A stretch of DNA of 57,462 nucleotides from Candidatus Oceanisphaera merdipullorum. Its GTDB lineage: Bacteria > Pseudomonadota > Gammaproteobacteria > Enterobacterales > Aeromonadaceae. A program made the translations under genes and the position numbers. Each line of letters opens with the position of its first letter. Positions within the stretch are counted from its first letter, which is position 1. A model generated the notes under the pieces. The model was not told the origin of the DNA. It worked only from the letters and a program-made list of their open reading frames with translations, and made no database searches. Below are positions 1 to 8,391 of this stretch, one piece after another. The stretch is taken from contig JAHLFI010000050.1 of assembly GCA_018883865.1 (NCBI GenBank), forward strand, positions 1-57,462, read 5' to 3'.

Positions 1-1
1 G

Positions 2-382
2 CCCTCGCATGCGCTTGCCAAAGCCGCAGATGCCATGCCGGGTTTTGGTATTTTAGCCGCGGTAATGGGCATTATTATTACCATGCAGCACCTCGATGGC
101 CCATTGACCTACATAGGCGTGCACGTGGCGGCGGCTTTGGTGGGCACCTTCTTGGGTATTTTTGTGTGTTATTGCCTGTTTAGCCCCGCCAGCCATGCCA
201 TGGAGCAGTGGGTGGGGCGGCGCATTACGGCGCTGGAATGCGTGCGTGCCATTTTGGTGTCGCATATCAGTGGTAAGTCGCCGCTGTTGGCGGTGGATGC
301 GGGGCGAAAAATTATCGAGCAAGATATTAAGCCGAGCTTTATTACCATGGAATCTTGGCTAACGGACGTGGAAGCTAACTAA
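2..382 (+). CDS. motA: Flagellar motor stator protein MotA/LafT, C-terminal part (cut by window start)
   Basis: This is the C-terminal part of an inner-membrane stator subunit that forms the proton channel with MotB and turns ion flow into flagellar rotation. The frame is open from base 2, so the start lies outside the window. The visible part begins with the conserved MPGFGILAAVMG stretch that opens the third transmembrane helix, has a fourth helix (VAAALVGTFLGIFVCYCLF), and ends in a cytoplasmic tail with the ECVRAILVSHISGKSP and AGRKIIE...KPSF elements, which resemble E. coli MotA. The stop overlaps the motB start by one base (TAATG), so the two are translationally coupled. It could be the lateral-flagellum version LafT; the fragment does not decide this. 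Confidence 0.9.
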   Translation, partial: PSHALAKAADAMPGFGILAAVMGIIITMQHLDGPLTYIGVHVAAALVGTFLGIFVCYCLFSPASHAMEQWVGRRITALECVRAILVSHISGKSPLLAVDAGRKIIEQDIKPSFITMESWLTDVEAN

Positions 383-1281
383 TGCGCAATCAAGGAACGG
401 TAATCGTGAAACGCAAGTCTCGCTCTAAGGCTGAAGGCAGCCATGGCGGCGCTTGGAAGGTAGCCTTTGCCGACTTTGCGCTGGCCATGATGGCGCTGTT
501 TATGGTGCTATGGCTGTTGGCGGTGTCGAGTGAGCAAGAGCGTGAAGAAGTCGCCACTCAGCTGCGCGATTATTCGGTGTTAGACGGCCAAGGCAGCCCC
601 TATTTATTGGGTGGCACACCGTTTCCTGCCGACTTAAAAGGCCAGCCGCTGGCGCAAATTCCGGGGCAGGCCTCCATGATGCAAGATGTGTCATTGGCCA
701 CCCAGCCGATGCTCCGGCCTGAAGATTTACGCCCCGGGCGCGTGGAAAGCACCCAAGATAAGCAGCGCCTCGCCATGATGATCAGCCAGTTGGCCGAGCA
801 ACAAGGCATGAATGATAATCTGCAGCTAAACGTGGTGCCAGAAGGGCTGCGCATTCAAATTCACGACCACAGCGACAAGCCAATGTTTAATCGTGGCAGT
901 GCACGCTTGGTCGATGAATTTGAACGGCTGCTGAAAGCCATGGCGCCTATTTTTACTAAGGTAGAAAATCGGCTGGTGATTTCTGGCCACACCGACTCGG
1001 TGCGCTATGTCAGCCAACATTATTCCAACTGGGACCTGTCTGGTGCCAGGGCACAAAACGTGCGCCAGTTATTAGAGATGTCTGGCGTGCCCGCCGGGCG
1101 TGTTTTGCAAGTAGCAGCCATGGCCGACCAAGCCCCTTTTGACCTAGAAAATCCCACCTCCGGCGACAACAGACGCGTGGAATTAATGCTATTAAGTAGC
1201 GATGCCGAGCAACTATTACTGCGGCTGTTTGAAGCGGGTTTGCCCAGCTTAGATAACGGCGACTTGAGTGTTAAGCGCTAA
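382..1281 (+). CDS. motB: Flagellar motor stator protein MotB/LafU
   Basis: This 299-residue protein is the partner of MotA and anchors the stator to peptidoglycan. A short basic N-terminus (KRKSRSK) precedes the single transmembrane helix, where Asp31 in FADFALAMMALFMVLWLL corresponds to the essential proton-carrying aspartate of E. coli MotB. A linker of about 80 residues follows. An OmpA-like peptidoglycan-binding domain occupies roughly residues 140-280, with ISGHTDS, LSGARA and GDNRRVEL motifs. Length is close to the family norm. Start codon overlaps the motA stop. The absence of other flagellar genes to the right marks this as the end of the operon; the lateral stator LafU is the alternative name. 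Confidence 0.92.
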   Translation: MRNQGTVIVKRKSRSKAEGSHGGAWKVAFADFALAMMALFMVLWLLAVSSEQEREEVATQLRDYSVLDGQGSPYLLGGTPFPADLKGQPLAQIPGQASMMQDVSLATQPMLRPEDLRPGRVESTQDKQRLAMMISQLAEQQGMNDNLQLNVVPEGLRIQIHDHSDKPMFNRGSARLVDEFERLLKAMAPIFTKVENRLVISGHTDSVRYVSQHYSNWDLSGARAQNVRQLLEMSGVPAGRVLQVAAMADQAPFDLENPTSGDNRRVELMLLSSDAEQLLLRLFEAGLPSLDNGDLSVKR

Positions 1282-1282
1282 A

Positions 1283-2200
1283 TCACCAGCCTGGTGGTGG
1301 CGCAGCGTCGAAGATGGCGGTGCCGGCACTAAATAATGCTCCCGTAGCAGAAATATCTAAGCCCGCCGCGGGTGCCATAAATAACGGCTGTGGCGCAATG
1401 ACCACATGCGGATCTGCCTGATAGTGGCCTTTGTCCGCCACCAAAATGGAATACTCCCGCGCTTGTGACAGCATCTGGCCTTTAATGGCGCCATTCCAAT
1501 GTTTTAATTCGGCAACCGGCACGCCTAAGTGCCGTGCTAATTGCGTTAACGCTATCGGGCCTTGTATTTTGTGCTCGGTAAGTGGTGAAGGGGTACGGGT
1601 GTAAGGGATGGCCAATAGCTTTTGTACGGCAATAAAGCGCGGCACATAGCGGCGCGTTTCTTCGGGGAGCGGCAGTTGCCAAAAATCACGGGTGCCGCTT
1701 TTCTTGATGGCACGCGCCACTCGACCTTCGCCTGCATTATAGGCGGCTAATGCCAATAGCCAGTCGCCGTCAAAATACTGATGCAACTGAGATAAATACT
1801 GCATGGCGGCGCGGCTGGCACTGAGTGTGGCATAACGGCCATCAAATTCATTATCGATAATTAACCCAAAATGTTGGGCGGTGGCGGGCATAAACTGCCA
1901 TAAACCGGCGGCACCCACGGGCGATTCGGCGCCCGTTTGATAGGCGCTCTCTACCACTGGCAGCCAAACTAGCTCTAATGGCAGCTGGCGTTGGCGCAAC
2001 ATGGGAAGCAAATGAGGAAGCCAAGTTTCCGCGCGCGCGCGGCTGCGCGCTAAATGGCTTGGGTGCTTTTGTAGATAGGCTAGCTCTTGTTGCACTTCCG
2101 GCCTGTTATAAACTGCCGCCGAGAAGGGAGCGGCTTGGACAGATAAGCTAGCAACTAGGCTGAACAGTAGGGAAAAAATAAGCAGAGAAAGTAGTTTCAT
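1283..2200 (-). CDS. MltD-like lytic murein transglycosylase
   Basis: This secreted enzyme cleaves the MurNAc-GlcNAc bond of peptidoglycan. From the chosen ATG it has 305 residues: a hydrophobic signal peptide (about 1-23, ending in VQA), then an SLT domain with the catalytic Glu84 in VVESAYQTG, followed by GAAGLWQFMPATAQHFGL and AAYNAGEGRV, the classic family motifs. The C-terminal 80 residues hold a degenerate LysM-like segment (LTQLARHLGVPVAELKHWNG). An upstream start at 2236 would put 12 residues ahead of the signal peptide, so 2200 is preferred. It ends one base from the convergent motB stop. It lacks the clear repeated LysM modules of E. coli MltD, so the symbol is left open. Confidence 0.87.
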   Translation of the reverse strand: MKLLSLLIFSLLFSLVASLSVQAAPFSAAVYNRPEVQQELAYLQKHPSHLARSRARAETWLPHLLPMLRQRQLPLELVWLPVVESAYQTGAESPVGAAGLWQFMPATAQHFGLIIDNEFDGRYATLSASRAAMQYLSQLHQYFDGDWLLALAAYNAGEGRVARAIKKSGTRDFWQLPLPEETRRYVPRFIAVQKLLAIPYTRTPSPLTEHKIQGPIALTQLARHLGVPVAELKHWNGAIKGQMLSQAREYSILVADKGHYQADPHVVIAPQPLFMAPAAGLDISATGALFSAGTAIFDAAPPPGW

Positions 2201-2336
2201 ACTGCAGTACAAGCAATTTCCATACCTAAATGGCAAGCTCTGGGCCTAATATGGTGCGCAGTACTCAACGCTACGTTTAATTTTTTTGGGGACGGGTCGT
2301 TATGGCTTATTAACGGCGGAGCGAACAGGAGGCCCA

Positions 2337-2636
2337 GTGCGAGAATCGACCCAGGAATACTCAGTACTAGGGCTATTTTTATACAAAATAACCTTGTATT
2401 TAATTTTACTGAACGGTGTCTTGCTGTTCGGTTATGCCTTAACCAGCCATGAGTGGCCCTTAGTAAAATTTGGTGGGGTGAGCCTATTGTTACTGGCTTA
2501 TCAGTGGTTACTCGTGCGTTTATTGCATTTGCAGGCGCGGCGCAGTAGTGACGGCTATTTGGTGTATCCCGTAGTGTGCGCTGGGTTATTGTTGGCGGTG
2601 CTATTAATACGTGCCACCTTAATTGCACCCTATTAA
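2337..2636 (+). CDS. Small three-helix membrane protein, function unknown
   Basis: I do not recognise the family. The 99-residue product has three hydrophobic segments (about LFLYKITLYLILLNGVLLFG, GGVSLLLLAYQWLLV and YPVVCAGLLLAVLLI), so it is probably an inner-membrane protein. The GTG at 2337 is preferred because AGGAGG lies four bases before it; the frame stays open back to a TTG at 2286 without a ribosome site. A 143-codon reading frame on the opposite strand covers the same bases, but its product is not membrane-like or family-like and it is taken as a shadow. Confidence 0.6.
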   Translation: MRESTQEYSVLGLFLYKITLYLILLNGVLLFGYALTSHEWPLVKFGGVSLLLLAYQWLLVRLLHLQARRSSDGYLVYPVVCAGLLLAVLLIRATLIAPY

Positions 2637-2805
2637 AGTCGGACTATTATTAACCACGACGATTAACGATCGGCATTAAAAGCGAGCACGCGTTCTTTAG
2701 TAGATAAATGCGACAATTTGAGTCCTATCGAGGTCGGCGAAAGTCGTTATGCTCTGCAATTGGGTCTACACTAAATCTGTTTACTCACACAAAAAAGGAC
2801 AAATC

Positions 2806-2967
2806 ATGAAACAATTATCATTAAAAAAGTTAATGGCGATGTTGATGTTAGTGGGCTTGGTGGGTGGGTTAGCGGGCTGTAATACCTTTGCTGGCGCCGG
2901 TAAAGATGTGCAGCGCGGCGGGGAAGCAGTAACCGATGCGGCTCGCGACGTACAGAATTCCTATTAA
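2806..2967 (+). CDS. Entericidin A/B family lipoprotein
   Basis: This 53-residue protein is a small lipoprotein of the entericidin type. It has a basic start (MKQLSLKK), a hydrophobic signal segment, and a lipobox LAGC with the acylated cysteine at residue 24. The mature part is short and polar: GAGKDVQRGGEAVTDAARDVQ, matching the amphipathic entericidin core. The ATG at 2806 follows AAAGGAC with suitable spacing; the longer frame from 2749 adds residues ahead of a normal signal sequence and is rejected. It is single-gene, followed directly by a strong terminator. In E. coli entericidins form an antidote/toxin lipoprotein pair; only one copy is seen here, so no such role can be claimed. Confidence 0.82.
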   Translation: MKQLSLKKLMAMLMLVGLVGGLAGCNTFAGAGKDVQRGGEAVTDAARDVQNSY

Positions 2968-2974
2968 GTCACTC

Positions 2975-3006
2975 AAATGCCAGCAGTGAACTGCTGGCAT
3001 TTTCTA
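2975..3006 (+). terminator. Rho-independent terminator after the entericidin gene
   Basis: A 12-base stem (AAATGCCAGCAG / CTGCTGGCATTT) with a TGAA loop runs into TTTTCT, seven bases after the entericidin stop codon. Confidence 0.85.
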
Positions 3007-3142
3007 TTGTTAAGCGGCGCTATTATTGAAAAGCTACTATTGAAAAGACTCAGGTTATGTAAACCCCTCACTCCTGCCAACAACATTCCAGACTTCCTTT
3101 GCTTTACACGACTGCTGGCTGCAAATAACGCCTACTAGGGCT

Positions 3143-3517
3143 TTATTTTACTTGGCCAAAACGCTCGGTTAAGTAAGTAATAATGTCGTTCGACTCATAC
3201 ATCCAACGCTCACTACCGTTTTCTGTGATACGAAGGCAAGGGGACGTTACACGTCCGCCGCCCGCTTGCAGTTCATCCCGATAAGGTGAGCCAGGCTGCA
3301 CATTGCGTAACTCAATGGGCAGATTAAGCTTGTGCATATGGCGGCGTACCTTGATACAAAACGGGCAGCGCGGCAGTTGATATAGCGCCAGTTCGCTACA
3401 GGCGGCATCCACGCTCGCTTGGGCTTCAGGTGAGCGCTGCATTTTTGTTGGGCGGGTAATTAAGTCACCCAGTTGCCACAAACCACCAATTCCATTGCGT
3501 AATAGTTTAACCAGCAT
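3143..3517 (-). CDS. Glutaredoxin / GST N-terminal domain protein
   Basis: A 124-residue thioredoxin-fold protein. After about 45 N-terminal residues of no clear domain it carries LYQLPRCPFCIKVRRH, with a CPFC redox motif at Cys51 and Cys54. Further on come the V-T-S-P-C-L segment, containing the cis-proline that binds glutathione in glutaredoxins and GST N-terminal domains, and YESNDIITYL, which matches the glutathione-contacting Glu-Ser of that fold. It probably reduces disulfides or glutathionylated targets in the cytoplasm. AAGGGAG sits properly before the ATG. The gene is monocistronic. Function is inferred from motifs; the substrate is unknown. Confidence 0.82.
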   Translation of the reverse strand: MLVKLLRNGIGGLWQLGDLITRPTKMQRSPEAQASVDAACSELALYQLPRCPFCIKVRRHMHKLNLPIELRNVQPGSPYRDELQAGGGRVTSPCLRITENGSERWMYESNDIITYLTERFGQVK

Positions 3518-3676
3518 AACGGCTCCCTTAAGTGAGCAGCCTTATGCTGCTCATCTAAAAATCAGTCAGGGATTGTAGCCGTAAATGCAGTGTGGAGGAA
3601 ACGTGGGCAATCGCGGTCTGCGGTAAGCGAAAGAAAACACCGAATTTTTAGGATCCGTGCTCTCGGCTTTGTCGCT

Positions 3677-4516
3677 TCATGCTTCATGCTTCAGCAACGC
3701 CATAATTCGCTTGGCTCTTGCCATTACCGGCAAATCAACCATGTTGCCGCTGACCGCTACTACCGCGCCTTTCTCTTTCTCTTCTGCCGCTAACACATGC
3801 TTAGCCCAAGCAATTTGGGCACTGGTGGGTTTTAGCGCCTTTTGGGCCGGTATTACCTGTGCCGGATGGATGAGCAAGAAGCCACTAAAACCCAAGCGCA
3901 TGCCTTGGCGGGCATAATCGGTTAGGCCTTTTTCATCGTGAATGGCGGTGTAAATTGCATCTATGGGCGCACCTAAGCCGTGCACCCGTGAGCTCATCAC
4001 CAGCTGACTGCGAGCATACAAAAAGGTAGCCTCGTCTAAGGGATCCCCCGCAGGCGGCGGATAATCCATGCCCAAATCTAGGCTCAAATCTAATTTGCCA
4101 AATAATAATCGCGTCACGTGAGGCACAGTGGCCAGTTCGTTTAGGCGACTAAAGGCGAGGGCGGATTCAATGAAGGGTAACAGGGGTTTTTCGCAGCGAT
4201 GGGCCAGTTCGGTTAAGGCGATCGGGTCGTCGGCTTTGGGCACGACTATGGCGGCTACGGCGGGGGAGCGACACAGGCTAATGTCTTGGCTAAACCAAGG
4301 GCTGCCGGTGCCATTAATGCGAATTAATACTGAGTGAGCGGGCTGGCGTTCTAGCCAATGACTTAAGGCGGCACTGGCGGCATCTTTTTCGCTCGCCGGC
4401 ACCGCATCTTCTAAGTCTATGATGATGGCATCGGCCCCACTGGCTAATGCCTTATCAAACCGCTCCGGCCGGTTAGCCGGAACGAAGAGCAGTGTTTGTA
4501 GCGCATTGATATCCAT
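3677..4516 (-). CDS. HpcH/HpaI aldolase/citrate lyase (CitE-like) family protein
   Basis: This 279-residue protein belongs to the CitE/malyl-CoA lyase branch of the TIM-barrel aldolases, which cleave or form CoA-thioester aldols with Mg2+. Visible motifs are LLFVPANRPERFDKALASGADAIIIDLEDAV (start plus metal-site region), RINGTGSPW, PKAD, FIESA (metal-binding Glu) and LFGKLDLSLDLG. The last part, GFLLIHPAQV, matches the family C-terminal segment. There are no citD or citF genes nearby, so it is not part of a citrate lyase complex; a stand-alone CoA-ester lyase (for example citramalyl- or malyl-CoA) is more likely. AGGGG precedes the start. Exact substrate is not readable. Confidence 0.84.
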   Translation of the reverse strand: MDINALQTLLFVPANRPERFDKALASGADAIIIDLEDAVPASEKDAASAALSHWLERQPAHSVLIRINGTGSPWFSQDISLCRSPAVAAIVVPKADDPIALTELAHRCEKPLLPFIESALAFSRLNELATVPHVTRLLFGKLDLSLDLGMDYPPPAGDPLDEATFLYARSQLVMSSRVHGLGAPIDAIYTAIHDEKGLTDYARQGMRLGFSGFLLIHPAQVIPAQKALKPTSAQIAWAKHVLAAEEKEKGAVVAVSGNMVDLPVMARAKRIMALLKHEA

Positions 4517-4643
4517 AAAAACCCCTGTGTCCTTGAGACTGTCTATTTAAGAGAGTGGCTCAACGTTGTAATGGAGTCTTCTATTTAGACCAGTGCGCTA
4601 CACCTGTAAACGCGAATTGCCAGAGACTGAGATCTAGGTAGGA

Positions 4644-5840
4644 TTACAGGCTCTCGTGAGGGCCAAAAACTTCGTAGTGCAGACGATCGTCACTGATCCC
4701 CCAACCTATTAAGGTTGCTTTAACCATGGCCATAAAGGGCAGCGGACCACAGAAATAATAATGCGTATTGCGGGTGGTGATGCTGTCTTTTAGTTGGCTC
4801 AAGTCCATGAAACCTTCGCTGTTATAATGCGCGCGAGCTTGGTCTTGAGCCTCTGGCGTACGATACCAGACGTGAGTCGTTAAGTTGGCATTGGCTTGGC
4901 GCAGCGCGTGAATGTCCGCTTGAAACGCGTGCTGAGCGCCGTCTTCACAAGCGTGCAGCCAATGAATATCGGCGGTGTGCTTATGCTTGATCAATTGATC
5001 CAGCATGGCGCGCATCGGCGTTTGGCCCACACCGCCAGACATTAACACCACTGGCGTCTCTGTGCTGACTTCCATAAAGAAATCACCGGAAGGAGGCAGC
5101 ACTTGCAGCTTATCGCCCACTTGTACTTCATCATGCAGAAAGTTGGACGCCACGCCGTTCGGCTCACGCTTCACCGCAATGCGATAGTTCTGGCCATTGG
5201 GCGCTTGGCACAGAGAATATTGACGGTATTCGTTATTGGTTAGTGTTGGGCCGACTAAGTGCAGGTTCAGATATTGACCGGGCAAGAAGTCAACCACCTC
5301 ATTGCCATCGGCAGGTACTAACAAGAAGCTGGTGATCAGTGTGCTCTCTTGGTGTTTTTCTGCGACCACGAAGTCGCGGTAACCACGCCAGCCACCGGTT
5401 TTTTGCTCGCTTTGCTGATAAAGCTGCTCTTCACGGCCAATAAATAACCCCGCTAAGGCGCCGTAAGCTTGAGCCCAAGCGTCGATCACCTCGGGCGTGG
5501 CTGCATCGGGCGCTAATTCTTTAATGCTTTCTAACAGATGATGGCCAACGATGTCGTACTGGGACGGCGTAATGGCAAAGCCGGTGTGCTTTTGCGCGAT
5601 GCGCTCCACGGCACTGGCCAGCACGGCTGGATTGTCGATATTTTTGGCGTAGGCCAATACCGCATTAAATAAAGCCGCAGGCTGGCGGCCAGATGCCTGA
5701 TTGCTGAGATTAAACACGTCTTTCAGCTCAGGATTGTCACGAAACATGCGCTGATAAAAGTGTTCGGTGAGCGCAGTATTAGCCGCTTCTAGCAAGGGAA
5801 CGGTACTTTTAACGATTTCTCTGGTGCGACTATCGAGCAT
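4644..5840 (-). CDS. hmp: Flavohaemoglobin Hmp, nitric oxide dioxygenase
   Basis: Hmp converts NO, O2 and NAD(P)H to nitrate in the cytoplasm, protecting against nitrosative stress. The 398-residue length fits the family (E. coli 396). An N-terminal globin domain (about 1-140) includes the haem pocket and the proximal-His region AQKHTGFAI...YDIVGHHLL. A ferredoxin-reductase-like FAD domain (about 150-260) has the RQYSLC FAD motif and PSGDFF. The NAD domain has LMSGGVGQTPM, HACEDGAQHAF and YYFCGPLPFM, ending KVFGPHE-like (YEVFGPHESL). An NsrR-type operator lies 14 bases upstream, so NO-induced expression is expected. Divergent from the DUF4202 gene. Confidence 0.97.
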   Translation of the reverse strand: MLDSRTREIVKSTVPLLEAANTALTEHFYQRMFRDNPELKDVFNLSNQASGRQPAALFNAVLAYAKNIDNPAVLASAVERIAQKHTGFAITPSQYDIVGHHLLESIKELAPDAATPEVIDAWAQAYGALAGLFIGREEQLYQQSEQKTGGWRGYRDFVVAEKHQESTLITSFLLVPADGNEVVDFLPGQYLNLHLVGPTLTNNEYRQYSLCQAPNGQNYRIAVKREPNGVASNFLHDEVQVGDKLQVLPPSGDFFMEVSTETPVVLMSGGVGQTPMRAMLDQLIKHKHTADIHWLHACEDGAQHAFQADIHALRQANANLTTHVWYRTPEAQDQARAHYNSEGFMDLSQLKDSITTRNTHYYFCGPLPFMAMVKATLIGWGISDDRLHYEVFGPHESL

Positions 5841-5854
5841 GATTAACGCCTATT

Positions 5855-5877
5855 AATATGTATTTATAATGCAACTT
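5855..5877 (-). promoter_or_regulatory. NsrR-type operator of hmp
   Basis: The 23 bases match the E. coli NsrR consensus (AAnATGCATTT n AAATGCATnTT) at 17 of the 20 defined positions, counted by eye. It lies 14 bases before the hmp start codon. NsrR is an Fe-S repressor that loses DNA binding when it reacts with NO, and hmp is its best-known target; binding here is inferred. Confidence 0.75.
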
Positions 5878-5889
5878 AAAGTTATTTTA

Positions 5890-5912
5890 TAGTGACATTT
5901 AATATGCATCAA
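5890..5912 (-). promoter_or_regulatory. Possible second, weaker NsrR half-site
   Basis: A second motif, with ATTTAATATGCAT as its clear core, lies about 35 bases from the centre of the first operator. It fits the consensus well only in one half (about 13 of 20 positions overall). It could bind NsrR as a half-site or could influence the divergent DUF4202 gene. Confidence 0.35.
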
Positions 5913-6063
5913 TAAAATCTTGAATTTTTATGCTCGGGCTTAGTTTGAGCAGGTAGCTGGGCCGAGAGTGGCACTTGCATTTACCGCGCCAGACGTAACA
6001 ATGTAGCCCTGTGTGGTCGCGGCGTTAGCCTGCGTCCCCCTCCTCTAAAGTAAGGATTTATCC

Positions 6064-6666
6064 ATGACTACTTCGTCCCGTTTAAATACTGTTCGTTTAA
6101 AAGAAGTGTTAGCGCTGATTGATGCGGAAAATCAGCAAGATCCCAATCACGAGCAAGCCGATGGCAATATATGGCCGAAAGAGTATTTATACGGACTGCG
6201 CATGACTGAGCAGCTGGCGGAGTTTGCACCTGACGCCAGCGAGCTGCTGCAAATCGCCTGTCGTGGCCAGCACATTAAGCGCTGGAGCATAGCGCGCGCC
6301 AGCTATCCGATGGACCGCGCCGGTTATAAGCGCTGGCGTACGGATTTGGGCGCGTTTCATGGCGATTTAACGGCAGAGCTAATGGCAAAGGTGGGTTACA
6401 GCGAGGCCGAGCAAGCGGAAATCAAAGACTTATTACTGAAGCGGCAGCTTAAGCGAGATCCACAAGTTCAAGCGTTAGAAGACGTGATTTGCTTGGTGTT
6501 TATGCGTTATTACTTGGCAGACTTTGCCACTCGCCATTCGGAAGAAAAGCTGATTAGCATCATCCAAAAAACCTGGGCCAAGATGTCAGCCCAAGGCCAA
6601 GCGGCAGCCTTGAAATTGAACTTAAGTCCAGAGGTGTTAACGCTGGTAGGTAAAGCACTGAGCTAA
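6064..6666 (+). CDS. DUF4202 family protein
   Basis: This 200-residue soluble protein looks like the DUF4202 family, whose function is not established. It is mostly helical and has conserved features of that family: ENQQDPN near the start, the PKEYLYG..MTE segment, ACRGQHIKRW, the RxxYPxxxxGYKRWR motif, and a late ALEDVICLVFMRYYLADF segment. The His, Arg and Asp-rich conserved core suggests an enzyme, but no known catalytic motif can be named. AAGGA precedes the ATG. The gene is divergent from hmp across a 223-base region that holds the NsrR-type site, which raises the question of a shared NO response. Confidence 0.8.
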   Translation: MTTSSRLNTVRLKEVLALIDAENQQDPNHEQADGNIWPKEYLYGLRMTEQLAEFAPDASELLQIACRGQHIKRWSIARASYPMDRAGYKRWRTDLGAFHGDLTAELMAKVGYSEAEQAEIKDLLLKRQLKRDPQVQALEDVICLVFMRYYLADFATRHSEEKLISIIQKTWAKMSAQGQAAALKLNLSPEVLTLVGKALS

Positions 6667-6700
6667 AGGGATAGGCTACATATTCGCAGCTAATCACCAC

Positions 6701-7015
6701 TTAACCCAAAAAATGACGACTCAAGGCCGCGGCGAGAATACCGGCGGTAATGGCGGGTAACTGCTTTTTCAATATCAGCATGGTTAATGCCGTGGTGAGC
6801 AGGGCGGCACGTGCGCCTATGTCACCGTTGATGGCCATGGGCGTTAAAATGGCGACTAATACTGACCCAGACATGGCGGTAATAAACTGATGCACTCTTT
6901 GATTAAAGGGAATAAAAGACATCACGAATACGCCGCCAAGACGGGTGGCCAGTGTCACGAGAGCCATCACAATAATAATGAGTAAGGTGCCATTGCCGGC
7001 GGTGGCTAAGTTCAT
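6701..7015 (-). CDS. azlD: AzlD-type branched-chain amino acid export subunit
   Basis: A 104-residue membrane protein with about four hydrophobic helices, typical of the small AzlD (YgaH-like) partner of AzlC. Family features are the TRLGGVFVMSFIP segment near the N-terminus, the VLVAILTPMAI helix and the C-terminal PAITAGILAAALSR. With AzlC it forms a permease that exports branched-chain amino acids and analogues. Its ATG overlaps the azlC stop by four bases, so the pair is translationally coupled. Confidence 0.87.
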   Translation of the reverse strand: MNLATAGNGTLLIIIVMALVTLATRLGGVFVMSFIPFNQRVHQFITAMSGSVLVAILTPMAINGDIGARAALLTTALTMLILKKQLPAITAGILAAALSRHFLG

Positions 7016-7776
7016 GGCTTATCTTGCTCCTGCGCTGTTTTAGTTTTAGGCTCGCTCTTTTCCATCCAGAACGCGCCTAATAGACCGCCGGATAATGCCC
7101 CCACCACCACGTGGCTGTTAGCCGGTAGCCACCAATAGGCCAGCATGGCCGAGCTGCCGGCGACCAACCAAATGATCAGCGTGCGGCCGTCTTTGCGTCC
7201 ACCCAATGTCATGGCCAGCAAGAAGCAACCCAGCACCATGTCCAGCCCTATGCTAAACGGGTCTTCGATGGCGCTGCCAAAATACAAACCAATCCCAGTG
7301 CCCAGCATCCAGCACAACCAAATGGCTAAGCCTCCGCCAAATAAGATGCCCAGTGCGCGCTCGCCTTTATAAAAACCCTGCATGGCCATGGCCCAATTGG
7401 CGTCTGAGGCAAATAGCATAAGGCCGTAGCGCTGGGTGGGTGGTAAATAACGTAACCAAGGATACAAAGTGGCGCCCATTAATAGATGGCGAGCATTAAT
7501 GGCGAAGGTGGTGATCATCAGCGGTAGCAACGGCACTTGTATGCTCCACATATCGAGCGCGGCAAACTGCGAGGTGCCGGCAAACACTAAGGCGCTCATC
7601 AAGGCGATGGCGCCGTTACTTAAGCCTGCTTGAGCCGCCGCTAAGCCAAAGGCAAGGCCAAAAGCGCCAACGAAAAAAGACAGTGGTAACAACTGTTTGA
7701 AGCCATGCCAAGTATCGGCGGCCTTAAACTTGGCCTGTGCTGCGTAAGTGTCCATGGTGCGAGTGGGCTCATACAT
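7012..7776 (-). CDS. azlC: AzlC family branched-chain amino acid permease
   Basis: This 254-residue inner-membrane protein is the large subunit of the AzlCD exporter. It carries the family signature regions LLPLSFFVGAFGLAFGLAA, the ALVFAGTSQFAALDMW motif, and TTFAINARHLLMGATLYPWL. About seven hydrophobic segments are seen. The first ATG at 7776 has no strong ribosome site; a second ATG seven codons on (7755) is also possible. No regulator is adjacent, unlike loci where an Lrp-type gene sits next to azlCD. Confidence 0.9.
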   Translation of the reverse strand: MYEPTRTMDTYAAQAKFKAADTWHGFKQLLPLSFFVGAFGLAFGLAAAQAGLSNGAIALMSALVFAGTSQFAALDMWSIQVPLLPLMITTFAINARHLLMGATLYPWLRYLPPTQRYGLMLFASDANWAMAMQGFYKGERALGILFGGGLAIWLCWMLGTGIGLYFGSAIEDPFSIGLDMVLGCFLLAMTLGGRKDGRTLIIWLVAGSSAMLAYWWLPANSHVVVGALSGGLLGAFWMEKSEPKTKTAQEQDKP

Positions 7777-7864
7777 TTAAGGGCCGCTAAGAATAGCATT
7801 ATGGCTAACAAGGGGCGAGCCTAAGGCAGCTTCATTCTACTGACGGCACTGCGTATGCGGTATG

Positions 7865-8242
7865 TCAGTAACCGACTTGCTCTTGAAACAGCCGGTCCAG
7901 CTGCTGGGTTCTTTGCTGCGTGAGCTCGGTTAAGGCTTCATTGTAAACCAGTGGTTGTATTGAACCGCCGGCGAAGGTGGTGGATCTAAACTCGGCTTGT
8001 GCGTCTCTAAAGGTGAGCCACGCCTGCTGCGCTTTTTCCAGTGGCGCATGTTGTTCCGCCTCTAAGCTGGTCATTAATTGCAGGTATGCCTTATCGAGCG
8101 CTAACTCTGCTTTTTGCTGACTGACTGCTGTATGTTGATCAAGCTCAGTTTGTGTCTTGGTGGTAGTAACGGCTGCAAAAACGGTAGGAGTGAGCGCCAT
8201 CGTAAATAACGGTAGCAGTAACAAAGTGTAGGTCTTGTTCAT
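7865..8242 (-). CDS. Periplasmic LprI-like (DUF1311) protein
   Basis: A 125-residue secreted protein. The ATG at 8242 is chosen because AAGGAGC precedes it and a signal peptide (about 1-23, ending VFA) starts there; the frame extends 17 codons further upstream without purpose. The mature part has the DUF1311/LprI core: TELDQ near the start, a helical LDKAYLQLM stretch, and LEKAQQAWLTFRDAQAEF, the family's W..FRD motif. LprI-type proteins inhibit lysozymes in some bacteria. The cysteines common in the family are missing, so a weaker or different function is possible. Confidence 0.7.
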   Translation of the reverse strand: MNKTYTLLLLPLFTMALTPTVFAAVTTTKTQTELDQHTAVSQQKAELALDKAYLQLMTSLEAEQHAPLEKAQQAWLTFRDAQAEFRSTTFAGGSIQPLVYNEALTELTQQRTQQLDRLFQEQVGY

Positions 8243-8322
8243 TTTATGCTCCTTGCTTAAGGTATCGTCCTGATATTGATGAAAGCCTTCCAAGTTTAGT
8301 GCGTAGATTAATTTAGTGCATA

Positions 8323-8363
8323 AAAAACACCGCCTTTATACGCGAGATAAAGGCGGTGTTTTT
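8323..8363 (-). terminator. Terminator after the outer-membrane barrel gene
   Basis: A near-perfect hairpin (AACACCGCCTTTAT / ATAAAGGCGGTGTT) with an A-tract on one side and T-tract on the other, so it can work in both directions. It lies about 30 bases beyond the stop of the barrel gene, which reads on the minus strand. Confidence 0.88.
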
Positions 8364-8391
8364 AACGTCAGTGCTTACTAAATGTGCTTAA

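Noticed and set aside
2197-2628. A 143-codon frame on the minus strand opposite the small three-helix membrane protein
   Set aside because: Its product has no domain or signal-like order and overlaps a membrane-like frame on the plus strand with AGGAGG before its start.
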